Positions 42,020 to 50,771 of a stretch of DNA of 64,000 bases are shown one piece after another. Numbering within the stretch: the stretch's first letter is position 1; each line of letters starts with the position of its first letter. The notes under the pieces are model-generated. The model was not told where the DNA came from and ran no database searches. It saw only the letters and a program-made list of their open reading frames with translations. This DNA is from JBBRHQ01 sp963840235 (GTDB lineage Bacteria > Actinomycetota > Thermoleophilia > Solirubrobacterales > 70-9): assembly GCA_963840235.1 (NCBI GenBank), contig CAWIYC010000003.1, forward strand, positions 186,001 to 250,000. The letters run 5' to 3'. The translations under genes and the position numbers were made by a program.

Positions 42020-44383
42020 ATGTACCTGAAATCGATCAGCCTGAAGGGATTCAAGTCCTTCCCCGAGCGGACGAAGCTGCATTTTTCGCCCGGCGTCAGC
42101 GTGATCGTCGGGCCCAACGGCTCCGGCAAGTCGAACATCACCGACGCGGTGCTCTGGGCGCTGGGGGAGCAGAGCCCGGGAGCCGTGCGAGGGTCCTCGA
42201 TGCAGGACGTGATCTCGGCCGGCGGCAGCGGGGTCGGGAGCCGGCGCCGGGCCGAGGTCGAGGTGGTGATCGACAACTCAGAGGGCCGTGCGGCGACGGA
42301 CTTCTCCGAGGTCTCGATAGAGCGCCGGCTCGACCGCGCCGGCGAGGGCACCTACAGGCTCAACGGTGCCCGCTGCCGCCTGGTGGACGTGGTCGAGGTC
42401 CTCTCCGACACCAACATGGGCAGGGAGATGCACTCGGTCATCAGCCAGGGCCGGGTCGAGTCGATCGTGCACTCGAAACCGAGGGAGCGCAGGATGCTGG
42501 TCGAGGAGGCTGCCGGCCTCGGCAAGCACCGCAAGCGCCGCCGCCGGGCCGAGTTGAAGCTGAGGGCGACGCGGGACAACCTCGACCGCGCTCTCGATGT
42601 CGAGCGTGAGGCGCGCTCGAGGCTGAGGCCGCTGAAGCGCCAGGCGCAGGCCGCGGAGTTGGGGGCACGGATCGAGCGCGAGGAGCTTGGGATGCGAGCG
42701 CAGGTGGTCGCGGAGGATCTCCGATTCGGCGAGGACAGGCTGGCAGCCGCCGAGAAGACCGCCAAGCGGGCCCGTTCCGGTCGCGACGGGATCGAGCGGA
42801 AGCTGGCTGAGGTCAGCGCCCGCCGCCGCGCCGCGGAGGAGCGTTTCGCCGACCGCGACCGCGAGCGCACCGTCGCCTGGGGGTTGCTCACCCACCTGCG
42901 CGGCGACGCCGAGCGGGTCGCCGTACGCGCCGCCAACCTCGGCGACCGCGCGGCGGACCTGGAGGCGAGGCTCGAGCACCTCCGCACTGAGCTCGGTCCG
43001 CTGACACTCGACGTCGACGGGGCGGGTTCCGCACCGGCCCAGCGCGCCCGCAAGCTCGAGCAGGAGCTGGGCGAGGTCGAAGCCGGCCTGGCGGCGGCCT
43101 CGGATGGGCTGGGGCGTGCCCGCGCCGACGGATCGGAGACGGCGAGGGCGACGGCCCTGGGAGCGGTCCAGGCCGGGGCCGAGCGCGCATCGCGCCACGC
43201 CCGCCGGGCCGAGGGACTGCTGGGCGAGCGCCACCGCGAACGGCTGCGGGCGCAGGTCGCGGAGGCAGAGGAGCTGCTCGAGGCCGTCGGCGCCGCCTCC
43301 GCGGCGGTCGAGGCCCTGAGCGCGGCGCTTCGCCGGCGAATTGGCGCCGCCGAGGCGAAGGTTGTCGGCGGCGAAGGCGACGGTGACGAGATCGCCGAGG
43401 AGATGCGCGCCTGTTCGCTGCGCGAGGCCGAGCTTCAGGCAGAGATCAAGGGAATCACCGACGAGTTGACCAGAGCGGAGGTCGAGGCCGCCCACCTCGG
43501 CGACCGGCGCTCTGAGGCCGCGCGGGAGCTGGCCTCGATCAGCGAGAGATTGGGAGAGGAGATCGGGCCGGCGCAGCAGCCCCTGACCGACGCCGAGCGG
43601 GAGGAGATCGAGCGCCGTCTTCAGCGGCTCGAGCGGCGCCGCTCGCAGATCGGCCCCGTCAACCCGCTCGCCGAGCGCGAGTACGAGGAGGCCCGCTCCT
43701 ACGTCTCCGATCTGCAGGGCCAGCGCGAGGACACGGCCCGGGCGATGTCCGAGCTGCAGTCGCTGATACACGAGATCGACCACGAGATCGAGCGTGCCTT
43801 CGAGGAGACTTTCGAGGCGACTGCGCGGAACTTCGAGGAGATGGTCGAGCACCTCTTCCCCGGCGGCCGGGGCAAGCTGAGGCGGGTCTCGCTGCGGCCG
43901 GTGGCCGACGAATCGGAGACCGCGGAGGGGGACGGCGAGGCGTCCGAGACGGAGGAAGGCTCTGAGCGCGAGGTCCTCGGCGTTGAGATCGAGGTGACCC
44001 CGGCCGGGAAGTCCACCCGCAAGCTCTCGCTGCTCTCCGGCGGCGAGAAGTCGCTCGTCGCCCTCGCCTTCGTCTTCGCCGTCTTTCTCGCCCGCCCGTG
44101 CCCCTTCTACATCCTCGACGAGGTCGAGGCCGCCCTCGACGACGCCAACATCGACCGCTTTCTGCAGCTGATCCGGCGCTTCTCCAACCGCGCCCAGTTC
44201 GTCATCGTCACCCACCAGAAGCGGACGATGGAAGCGGCAGACGTCCTCTACGGCGTCAGCATGGGCGGCGATGGCGTCACCAAGGTCGTTTCGAGACGGC
44301 TTCCGCGCGAGGAGGTGGCGGCCGACGAGGCGCCGGCGCCCTTCGCCGGGATCGAGCCGGACGAGGCCACCGAGGCCGCCTGA
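42020..44383 (+). CDS. smc: Chromosome-condensation SMC protein, short form lacking a recognisable hinge
   Basis: This 787-residue protein contains both halves of an SMC ATPase head in one frame. Walker A is GPNGSGKSN at 31-39, with ISQGRVESIV near 141 and EEAAGLGKHRKRR near 162. The C-terminal half starts near GPVNPLAEREYEEARS (545), with signature LSGGEKSLVALAF at 672-684, Walker B FYILDEVEAALDDAN at 696-710 and VTHQKRTME near 730. Only about 375 mostly helical residues link the halves, against roughly 830 usually, and no hinge domain is recognisable. An acidic insert (ESETAEGDGEASETEEGSE) lies at 631-649. Between rnc and ftsY, its normal place. Confidence 0.9.
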   Translation: MYLKSISLKGFKSFPERTKLHFSPGVSVIVGPNGSGKSNITDAVLWALGEQSPGAVRGSSMQDVISAGGSGVGSRRRAEVEVVIDNSEGRAATDFSEVSIERRLDRAGEGTYRLNGARCRLVDVVEVLSDTNMGREMHSVISQGRVESIVHSKPRERRMLVEEAAGLGKHRKRRRRAELKLRATRDNLDRALDVEREARSRLRPLKRQAQAAELGARIEREELGMRAQVVAEDLRFGEDRLAAAEKTAKRARSGRDGIERKLAEVSARRRAAEERFADRDRERTVAWGLLTHLRGDAERVAVRAANLGDRAADLEARLEHLRTELGPLTLDVDGAGSAPAQRARKLEQELGEVEAGLAAASDGLGRARADGSETARATALGAVQAGAERASRHARRAEGLLGERHRERLRAQVAEAEELLEAVGAASAAVEALSAALRRRIGAAEAKVVGGEGDGDEIAEEMRACSLREAELQAEIKGITDELTRAEVEAAHLGDRRSEAARELASISERLGEEIGPAQQPLTDAEREEIERRLQRLERRRSQIGPVNPLAEREYEEARSYVSDLQGQREDTARAMSELQSLIHEIDHEIERAFEETFEATARNFEEMVEHLFPGGRGKLRRVSLRPVADESETAEGDGEASETEEGSEREVLGVEIEVTPAGKSTRKLSLLSGGEKSLVALAFVFAVFLARPCPFYILDEVEAALDDANIDRFLQLIRRFSNRAQFVIVTHQKRTMEAADVLYGVSMGGDGVTKVVSRRLPREEVAADEAPAPFAGIEPDEATEAA

Positions 44384-44394
44384 GGCCGGGCCGG

Positions 44395-45402
44395 GTGTCA
44401 ACCAGCTGGCAGGAGATCCTCGATCTCGGCGCCCGCGAGACGCCGGCTGCTGCCGGGGAGGGCGCAGGCGACGAGGGCGCGGGGGAGGCCCGCGGGGTCC
44501 TCGGCCGGCTGCGCGAGAGCCTGTCGAGGAGCCGGCGGGCGCTGAGCGAGGAGATCTCGGCCAGCCTCTTCGACCGCATCGACGAGGAGACCTGGGAGCG
44601 GCTGGAGGAGGCGCTGATCCTCGCCGACGTCGGCGCCCCGACGACAGCGCGGGTGGTCGAGGGGCTGGAGCAGGAGGTCGAGTCCGGGGGGGTCGGGGCC
44701 GACGGCGCCGCGATCCGGCAGCGGCTGATCGAAATGCTGGCCGAGATCGCCTCGACGGGCGAGCGCCGGATCGACCTCAGCGCCGAGCCCTCGGTACTGC
44801 TGATGGTCGGCGTAAACGGCACCGGCAAGACGACGACGATCGGCAAGATCGCCTGGCACCTGACCAACGAGTTCGGCCTCGGGGTCGTGCTGGGCGCCGC
44901 CGATACCTACCGGGCCGCGGCCGCCGAGCAGCTGGCCGAGTGGGCCGATCGCGCCGGCGCCGACCTGGTTCGCTCGGCGGCGGGCGCAGACCCGGGGTCT
45001 GTCGCCTTCGACGCGATCGCGGCCGCCCGGGCCCGCACCGCCGACGTCGTCATCATCGACACCGCCGGCCGCCTCCACACACAGGGCAACCTGATGGATG
45101 AGCTGTCCAAGGTCCGGCGGGTGATCGGCAAGCAGATCCCGGAGGCGCCGCACGAGACCCTGATCACGATCGACGCGACCACCGGCCAGAACGGGCTGCG
45201 CCAGGCCAAGGTCTTCTCCGACGCCGTCGCTCTCGACGGCGTCGTCCTGACCAAGCTCGACGGCACGGCAAAGGGAGGGATCACCCTCGCGATCGCCTCG
45301 GAGCTGGGGATCCCGGTGAAGCTGATCGGCACCGGGGAGGGCCTCGAGGACCTCAGGCCCTTCGACCCGCTCGACTTCTCCACGGCGCTGCTCGGCGATT
45401 GA
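44395..45402 (+). CDS. ftsY: Signal recognition particle receptor FtsY
   Basis: This 335-residue GTPase docks the SRP-ribosome complex at the membrane. After a short acidic A-region, the N-domain helices (ERLEEALILADVGAPTT) lead to the G-domain: GVNGTGKTTTIGKIAW near 141, DTYRAAAAEQL, DTAGRLHTQGNLMDEL near 219 and TKLDGTAKGGITL near 284. The GTG at 44395 follows the smc stop by 11 bp. The A-region is short, so membrane attachment is probably through the N-domain helix. Confidence 0.94.
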   Translation: MSTSWQEILDLGARETPAAAGEGAGDEGAGEARGVLGRLRESLSRSRRALSEEISASLFDRIDEETWERLEEALILADVGAPTTARVVEGLEQEVESGGVGADGAAIRQRLIEMLAEIASTGERRIDLSAEPSVLLMVGVNGTGKTTTIGKIAWHLTNEFGLGVVLGAADTYRAAAAEQLAEWADRAGADLVRSAAGADPGSVAFDAIAAARARTADVVIIDTAGRLHTQGNLMDELSKVRRVIGKQIPEAPHETLITIDATTGQNGLRQAKVFSDAVALDGVVLTKLDGTAKGGITLAIASELGIPVKLIGTGEGLEDLRPFDPLDFSTALLGD

Positions 45403-45406
45403 GTCC

Positions 45407-45433
45407 GGCGCCGCGCGTCAGGTCTGCGGCGCC
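45407..45433. terminator. Hairpin shared by the convergent ftsY and HD-GYP genes
   Basis: GGCGCCGC at 45407-45414 pairs perfectly with GCGGCGCC at 45426-45433 around an 11-nt loop. The stop codon of the HD-GYP gene is in the loop. There is no T run, so Rho-independent action is only possible. Confidence 0.4.
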
Positions 45434-46689
45434 GCCCCTGTGCGCCAGGCCGACCAGTCCCTGACCGGCGCCATCATCTCGGTGTGTTCGAGCCGGAGGA
45501 AGGCCTCGACCACGTCTGGGTCGAAGCGGGTCCCCGACCCCGCCCTGATCTCCTCCACCGTTTCCTCCAGCGTCCACGGCTCGAAGCTGGGGCGGCCGTG
45601 GGTGAGGGCGTCGAAGGCGTCGGCGACCATCGTGATCCGGCCGCCCACCGGGATCTCCTCTCCGCGCAGGCCGCGGGGGTATCCCTCGCCGTCCCAGCGC
45701 TCGTGATGTGTCAGCGCGATTTGCTCCGCCAGCCGCAGCGAGGGCGCCTCGCTGCCGCCGAGGATGTCGGCCCCGATCACGGTGTGCCGCCGCATCGTCA
45801 GCAGGTCGGCTTCGGAGAGCTGCCCGGGCTGGAGCAAGATCTCCTCGCTGACGCCGAGCTTGCCGATGTCGTGGAGGGGTGCCGCCTGCGCGATCAGCTC
45901 AACGAAACCGGGGGAGAGGCCGAGTTCCTCGGCGATCGCGGCGCTTGTGCGGCCGACACGGACCGTGTGCTCATGGGTTCCCTTCTCGTGCAGCTCCGCC
46001 GCCACAGCCAGCCTCTGCAGGGTCTCCATCCGCGAGCGCTCGAGCTCGCGGGTGCGTTCGCCGACCACTCCCTGGAGCAGCCGCTCTCGGGTGCGCAGCC
46101 CCTCCTCCGCTCGCTTCAGCCCGGTGATGTCGTAGATCACACCCTGGACGATCTGGTCTCCGTCCTCGGTCAGGCCGACGGCGACGTCGCGGACCCAGAT
46201 CTCCTCGCCGGCCTTGGTCCGCATCCGGTAGTCGGTCGCGTTGGCCTCTCCGGAGCTGAACGCCCGCCGCTCGTCGGAGATCGCCAGGGGGACGTCGTCG
46301 GGATGCACCTGCCGGCGCCACAGGCCGGGGTCGTCGCGCCACTCATCCGGGGTGAAGCCGAGCATGGTCGTGATGTGGGGGCTGACGTAGTGCCAGCGGG
46401 CATTCTCCCCAGGCTCGGCCAGGTAGGCGATCACCGGGGCCTGCTCGGCCACGAACCTGTAGCGCGATTCCTCGGCGGCCAGCCACTGCGCATCCAGGTC
46501 GCGGTTGCCGAGGTCGCGGTTGCCGAAGTAGAGCTCGCATCCGATCAGGGCCGCGGCCAGCAGGCCCAGCGCCGGCAGGAGCCAGTTCCCACCGCCGGCT
46601 GCCCCGGCAACGACCACCCCCGCGGCGGCGAGCATCGCTGCGCCGAGAAGCAGGCGCCTTCGTCGGCTAAGTCTGGGGGGGCTGCTCAT
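45418..46689 (-). CDS. Membrane PAS-HD-GYP protein, probable cyclic-di-GMP phosphodiesterase
   Basis: This 423-residue protein has two N-terminal membrane helices (LLLGAAMLAAAGVVVAGAA and WLLPALGLLAAALIGCEL), a PAS sensor domain at about 75-195 (RYRFVAEQAPVIAYLA, ending VIYDITGLKRAEE), a coiled linker and a C-terminal HD-GYP domain with HDIGKLG near 275 and HHERWDGEGYPRGLRGEEIP near 325. Full HD and GYP motifs suggest active c-di-GMP hydrolysis in response to an unknown signal. A 15-bp duplication gives GNRDLGNRDL after the second helix. It sits reversed between ftsY and ffh. Confidence 0.85.
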   Translation of the reverse strand: MSSPPRLSRRRRLLLGAAMLAAAGVVVAGAAGGGNWLLPALGLLAAALIGCELYFGNRDLGNRDLDAQWLAAEESRYRFVAEQAPVIAYLAEPGENARWHYVSPHITTMLGFTPDEWRDDPGLWRRQVHPDDVPLAISDERRAFSSGEANATDYRMRTKAGEEIWVRDVAVGLTEDGDQIVQGVIYDITGLKRAEEGLRTRERLLQGVVGERTRELERSRMETLQRLAVAAELHEKGTHEHTVRVGRTSAAIAEELGLSPGFVELIAQAAPLHDIGKLGVSEEILLQPGQLSEADLLTMRRHTVIGADILGGSEAPSLRLAEQIALTHHERWDGEGYPRGLRGEEIPVGGRITMVADAFDALTHGRPSFEPWTLEETVEEIRAGSGTRFDPDVVEAFLRLEHTEMMAPVRDWSAWRTGAAPQT

Positions 46690-46766
46690 TCCACGCTCTC
46701 CGTCTAGGGAATCGTAGTCCCGGGCGACTGCGGGCCGCCGAGGCCGGGCTTGCGGGGGCCTGCGAC

Positions 46767-46772
46767 TAAGCT
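46767..46772 (+). promoter_or_regulatory. -10-like element of ffh (leaderless type)
   Basis: TAAGCT ends 6 nt before the ffh ATG and is followed by GGG, as in the priA and ilvD cases. Confidence 0.45.
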
Positions 46773-46778
46773 GGGCCG

Positions 46779-48146
<1,368 letters not shown>

Positions 48147-48153
48147 CACTCTG

Positions 48154-48159
48154 TAACCT
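48154..48159 (+). promoter_or_regulatory. -10-like element of rpsP
   Basis: TAACCT ends 10 nt before the rpsP ATG, in a 23-bp gap after ffh. Confidence 0.3.
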
Positions 48160-48169
48160 TTCGCGGCCG

Positions 48170-48427
48170 ATGGCAGTTCGAATCAGACTGAGGCGAGTGG
48201 GTTCCAGGAAGAACCCGATCTGGCGCGTCGTCGTCGCCGACAAGCGCTCCCCGCGCGACGGCCGCACGATCGAGACGATCGGGCGTTACAACCCGCAGAC
48301 GGACCCGTCGATCATCGAGATCGACGAGGATCGCGCGCGGCACTGGCTCGAGCACGGCGCCCAGCCCTCGGAGACGGTCGCCGGCCTGCTCCACTCCAAG
48401 GGCATCAAGGCCACGGGCACCAAGTAG
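48170..48427 (+). CDS. rpsP: 30S ribosomal protein S16
   Basis: This 85-residue protein starts AVRIRLRRVGSRKNPIWRVVV and contains DKRSPRDGRTIETIGRYNPQ, the S16 hallmarks. It lies between ffh and khpA, the standard order. Confidence 0.96.
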   Translation: MAVRIRLRRVGSRKNPIWRVVVADKRSPRDGRTIETIGRYNPQTDPSIIEIDEDRARHWLEHGAQPSETVAGLLHSKGIKATGTK

Positions 48428-48434
48428 GCCGCTG

Positions 48435-48665
48435 GTGCAGGATCTCCTCGAGTTCCTGACCAGGGCGCTCGTCGAGCATCCCGACCAGGTCGTCGTCGAG
48501 GAGCTCGAGGAGGACGGTGACCTCATTTACGAGATCACTGTCGCCGACGAGGACCTCGGACGGGTGATCGGCAAGCGCGGGCGGGTCGCCAATGCGATCC
48601 GCTCGGTGGCGAAGGCAGCCGCCGTTCGGCTCGACCGGCGCGTGATCGTCGATATCTTGGACTGA
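48435..48665 (+). CDS. khpA: KH-domain RNA-binding protein KhpA
   Basis: This 76-residue single KH-domain protein has the GxxG loop in RVIGKRGRVANAIRSVAKAAA and YEITVADEDLG before it. It is the small KH partner conserved beside rpsP, which with KhpB binds RNA in Gram-positive bacteria. GTG start, 7 bp after rpsP. The next gene in most genomes, rimM, is missing here. Confidence 0.93.
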   Translation: MQDLLEFLTRALVEHPDQVVVEELEEDGDLIYEITVADEDLGRVIGKRGRVANAIRSVAKAAAVRLDRRVIVDILD

Positions 48666-48713
48666 GGGCAGCGGGCGACCCCTGTCACTCTTCCCCGTCT
48701 TCCCTTCTCTCCG

Positions 48714-49394
48714 ATGCGGCTCGACATCTTCACCCTCTTCCCCGAGGCCTTCGATTGGTTCACCTCGCAGCGGCCGGTCCACAACGCGCTTTCCCAGGGG
48801 TCGGAGCTGCGGCTCCTGAGCTACCGCGACACGACGCCTCTGGGCTCCGGACAGGTGGACGACTCCCCCTACGGCGGTGGCGCCGGGATGCTGCTTCGGG
48901 TAGACGTGGTCGACACGGCGCTCGAGACCGCATATCCGCACGGCGACCGGCCAAGGATGGCCCTGCTCACCCCCTCCGGACGGCTGCTCGACGATTCGCT
49001 GGCGAGCGAGTTGGCGCAGGAGCCGCACCTGGCGCTGATGTGCGGGCGCTACGAGGGTTTCGACCAGCGGGTCCACGATCACCTCGCCGACGACGAGATA
49101 TCGATCGGGCGCTACGTGCTCGCCGGCGGCGAGCTGGCGGCGATGGTCGTCGCCGACGCGGTCATCCGCAAGCTCCCCGGGGCGCTCGGGCACGGCGAGA
49201 GCGCGGTCGAGGAGTCCTTCAGCGAGGCGCTCGACGGGGCCCCGGAATATCCCCACTTCACCCGCCCGCCAAGCTACCGCGGCTGGGGAGTTCCCGAGGT
49301 TCTGCTCTCGGGCGACCACGAGCGCATCAGGGAGTGGCGTGCCGCGCGCAGCCGTGAGCGCGCGGAGCAGCTGGGTTCGCCGGGCGGCAACTAG
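48714..49394 (+). CDS. trmD: tRNA (guanine-37-N1)-methyltransferase TrmD
   Basis: This 226-residue knotted SPOUT methyltransferase protects reading frame at position 37 of tRNA. It begins RLDIFTLFPEAF and shows YGGGAGMLLR near 60, CGRYEGFDQRV near 113, SIGRYVLAGGELAAMV near 132 and HFTRPPSYRGWGVPEVLLSGDH near 182. Two positions differ from the usual form: SIGR for SIGD, and ESFSEAL where the general-base Asp segment SFxDGL is usual. Function is probably kept. ATG at 48714, 48 bp after khpA. Confidence 0.93.
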   Translation: MRLDIFTLFPEAFDWFTSQRPVHNALSQGSELRLLSYRDTTPLGSGQVDDSPYGGGAGMLLRVDVVDTALETAYPHGDRPRMALLTPSGRLLDDSLASELAQEPHLALMCGRYEGFDQRVHDHLADDEISIGRYVLAGGELAAMVVADAVIRKLPGALGHGESAVEESFSEALDGAPEYPHFTRPPSYRGWGVPEVLLSGDHERIREWRAARSRERAEQLGSPGGN

Positions 49395-49405
49395 CTGGGA
49401 GCCGC

Positions 49406-49453
49406 TACCATTCCGCAACCGCGCCGGCCGAATGCCGCTTTGCGCGGTTTTTT
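49406..49453 (+). promoter_or_regulatory. Promoter and hairpin-T6 attenuator in the rplS leader
   Basis: TACCAT at 49406-49411 is preceded by GC as in rpmB and rpmF. It is followed by a perfect 8-bp stem, AACCGCGC at 49417-49424 and GCGCGGTT at 49442-49449, with a run of six T ending at 49453. This is a textbook intrinsic terminator placed 27 bp before the rplS start. It may end trmD transcripts or attenuate rplS. Confidence 0.6.
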
Positions 49454-49479
49454 CGGGCCCGATTCCCGACCCCATACGA

Positions 49480-50154
49480 ATGAGCACGATCATCGACAGC
49501 ATCGAGCGACGCCAGCTGCGGGAGGGCCTGCCCTCGTTCAGCCCGGGCGATCGTGTCCGCGTCCACTTCCAGGTGGTCGAGGGGAACCGTCGCCGCACAC
49601 AGGTCTTCGAGGGGATCGTGCTCAAGCGCCAGGGCTCGGGGGCGCGGGAGACCTTCACTGTCCGCAAGCAGTCCTTCGGCGTCGGAGTCGAGCGGACGTT
49701 CCCGCTGCACTCGCCGAAGATCGAGAAGCTCGAGGTCGCCGGCCGCGGCGCCGTCCGCAGGGCGAAGCTCTACTACCTGCGGGGCAGGGTTGGCAAGGCC
49801 GCCCGCGTCGCCGAGCGTCGCTGGGGCATCGATGAGGAAGTGATCGCCGCGCCCAGCGCCGGCGAGAGCGAGGCGCTCGACTCCGAGGGGGTCGGGCAGG
49901 ACGAGGTGGTGCCGGTCGAGGAGCCCGAGGCCGAGACGGCGGCGGAGTCCGACGCTGAGGCCGTTGAAGGAGACGCTCCCGAAGCCGAAGCCGAAGCGGA
50001 GGAGAAAGCTCCCGAAGCCGAAGCCGAAGCCGAGGAGGAGGCCCCCGAGCCCCAGCCCGAGCCCGAGGCTCCCGAGGCAGAGCAACCTGAAGCCGAGACC
50101 GAGGCCGGGGGAGACGCGAAGACCGAGGGCGAGTCCGACGAGGGCTCGGACTGA
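49480..50154 (+). CDS. rplS: 50S ribosomal protein L19 with a long acidic C-terminal extension
   Basis: The first 115 residues are a normal L19 (STIIDSIERRQLREGLPSF, GDRVRVHFQVVEGNRRRTQVFEG, ERTFPLHSPKIEKLEV, RRAKLYYLRG). The remaining 109 residues are Glu/Ala/Pro-rich with an 11-residue repeat (APEAEAEAEEK), giving 224 residues against the usual 115. ATG 49480 reproduces the normal L19 start. Similar acidic or Ala/Pro-rich tails occur on some actinobacterial ribosomal proteins, but this one nearly doubles the protein. Its role is unknown. Confidence 0.93.
   Translation: MSTIIDSIERRQLREGLPSFSPGDRVRVHFQVVEGNRRRTQVFEGIVLKRQGSGARETFTVRKQSFGVGVERTFPLHSPKIEKLEVAGRGAVRRAKLYYLRGRVGKAARVAERRWGIDEEVIAAPSAGESEALDSEGVGQDEVVPVEEPEAETAAESDAEAVEGDAPEAEAEAEEKAPEAEAEAEEEAPEPQPEPEAPEAEQPEAETEAGGDAKTEGESDEGSD
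49975..50040. repeat. Tandem 33-bp repeat in the L19 tail
   Basis: Units at 49975-50007 and 50008-50040 differ at only a few bases and both start GCTCCCGAAGCCGAAGCCGA. They encode APEAEAEAEEK and APEAEAEAEEE. Confidence 0.8.
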
Positions 50155-50192
50155 CCCCCTCGATCCCCAAGCCGAAGACGAGGGCCGGCGGG

Positions 50193-50771
50193 TTGGTGGA
50201 GCTGGTCGTCATCGTCCTGCTGGCACTTGGCCTGGCGCTGTTCATCCAGGCCTTCATCGTCAAGCCCTACCAGATCCCGTCGGAGTCGATGGAGCCGACC
50301 CTCGACGTCGGCCAGCGGGTCCTCGTCAACCGCTTCATCTACCACTTCACCGACCCCGGGAGCGGCGACATCGTCGTTTTCCACCCACCGGCCGGAGCCG
50401 ACCAGGGCACCGAATGCGGGGTCCGGCACGCGCCCAACCAGGCCTGCCCGCGGCCGACCAAAGCTGAGTCGGATCAGAACTTCATCAAACGGATCGTCGC
50501 CGGGCCGGGGGACACCCTCAGCGTCCGTAACGGCCACCCGGTCGTCAACGGGGTCGAGAAGAAGGACGAGGGCTACATCATCCCCTGCGCCGGCGGCGGC
50601 GCTTGCAACCTCTCCAAGCCGATCACCATTCCACCCGACCACTACTTCATGATGGGGGACAACCGTGGCTCGAGCGACGACAGCCGCTTCTGGGGCCCTG
50701 TCCCCCGGGACTGGATCATCGGCAAGGCCTTCGCCACCTACTGGCCACCGGACCGGATCGGCCTCCTCTAG
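50193..50771 (+). CDS. lepB: Signal peptidase I
   Basis: This 192-residue membrane serine protease cleaves signal peptides. It has one N-terminal membrane helix (VVIVLLALGLALFIQAFIV), the catalytic Ser in IPSESMEPTL (about residue 32), the catalytic Lys in FIKRIVAGPGD (about 99), and MGDNRGSSDDSRFWGPV near 153. An insert between them (TECGVRHAPNQACPRP) contains two cysteines. TTG 50193 is the only standard start; GTG 50196 is next. Translation overlaps the possible rnhB start. Confidence 0.93.
   Translation: MVELVVIVLLALGLALFIQAFIVKPYQIPSESMEPTLDVGQRVLVNRFIYHFTDPGSGDIVVFHPPAGADQGTECGVRHAPNQACPRPTKAESDQNFIKRIVAGPGDTLSVRNGHPVVNGVEKKDEGYIIPCAGGGACNLSKPITIPPDHYFMMGDNRGSSDDSRFWGPVPRDWIIGKAFATYWPPDRIGLL

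Noticed and set aside
42020..44383. Rad50-like zinc hook in the short SMC
   Set aside because: Only isolated cysteines (one in RACSLRE); no CxxC.
42278..44401. 707-residue reverse ORF over smc
   Set aside because: Low-complexity Leu/Gly/Arg shadow of the SMC coiled coil.
46496..46525. 15-bp duplication coding GNRDLGNRDL
   Set aside because: Only two copies; too small to support a repeat element.
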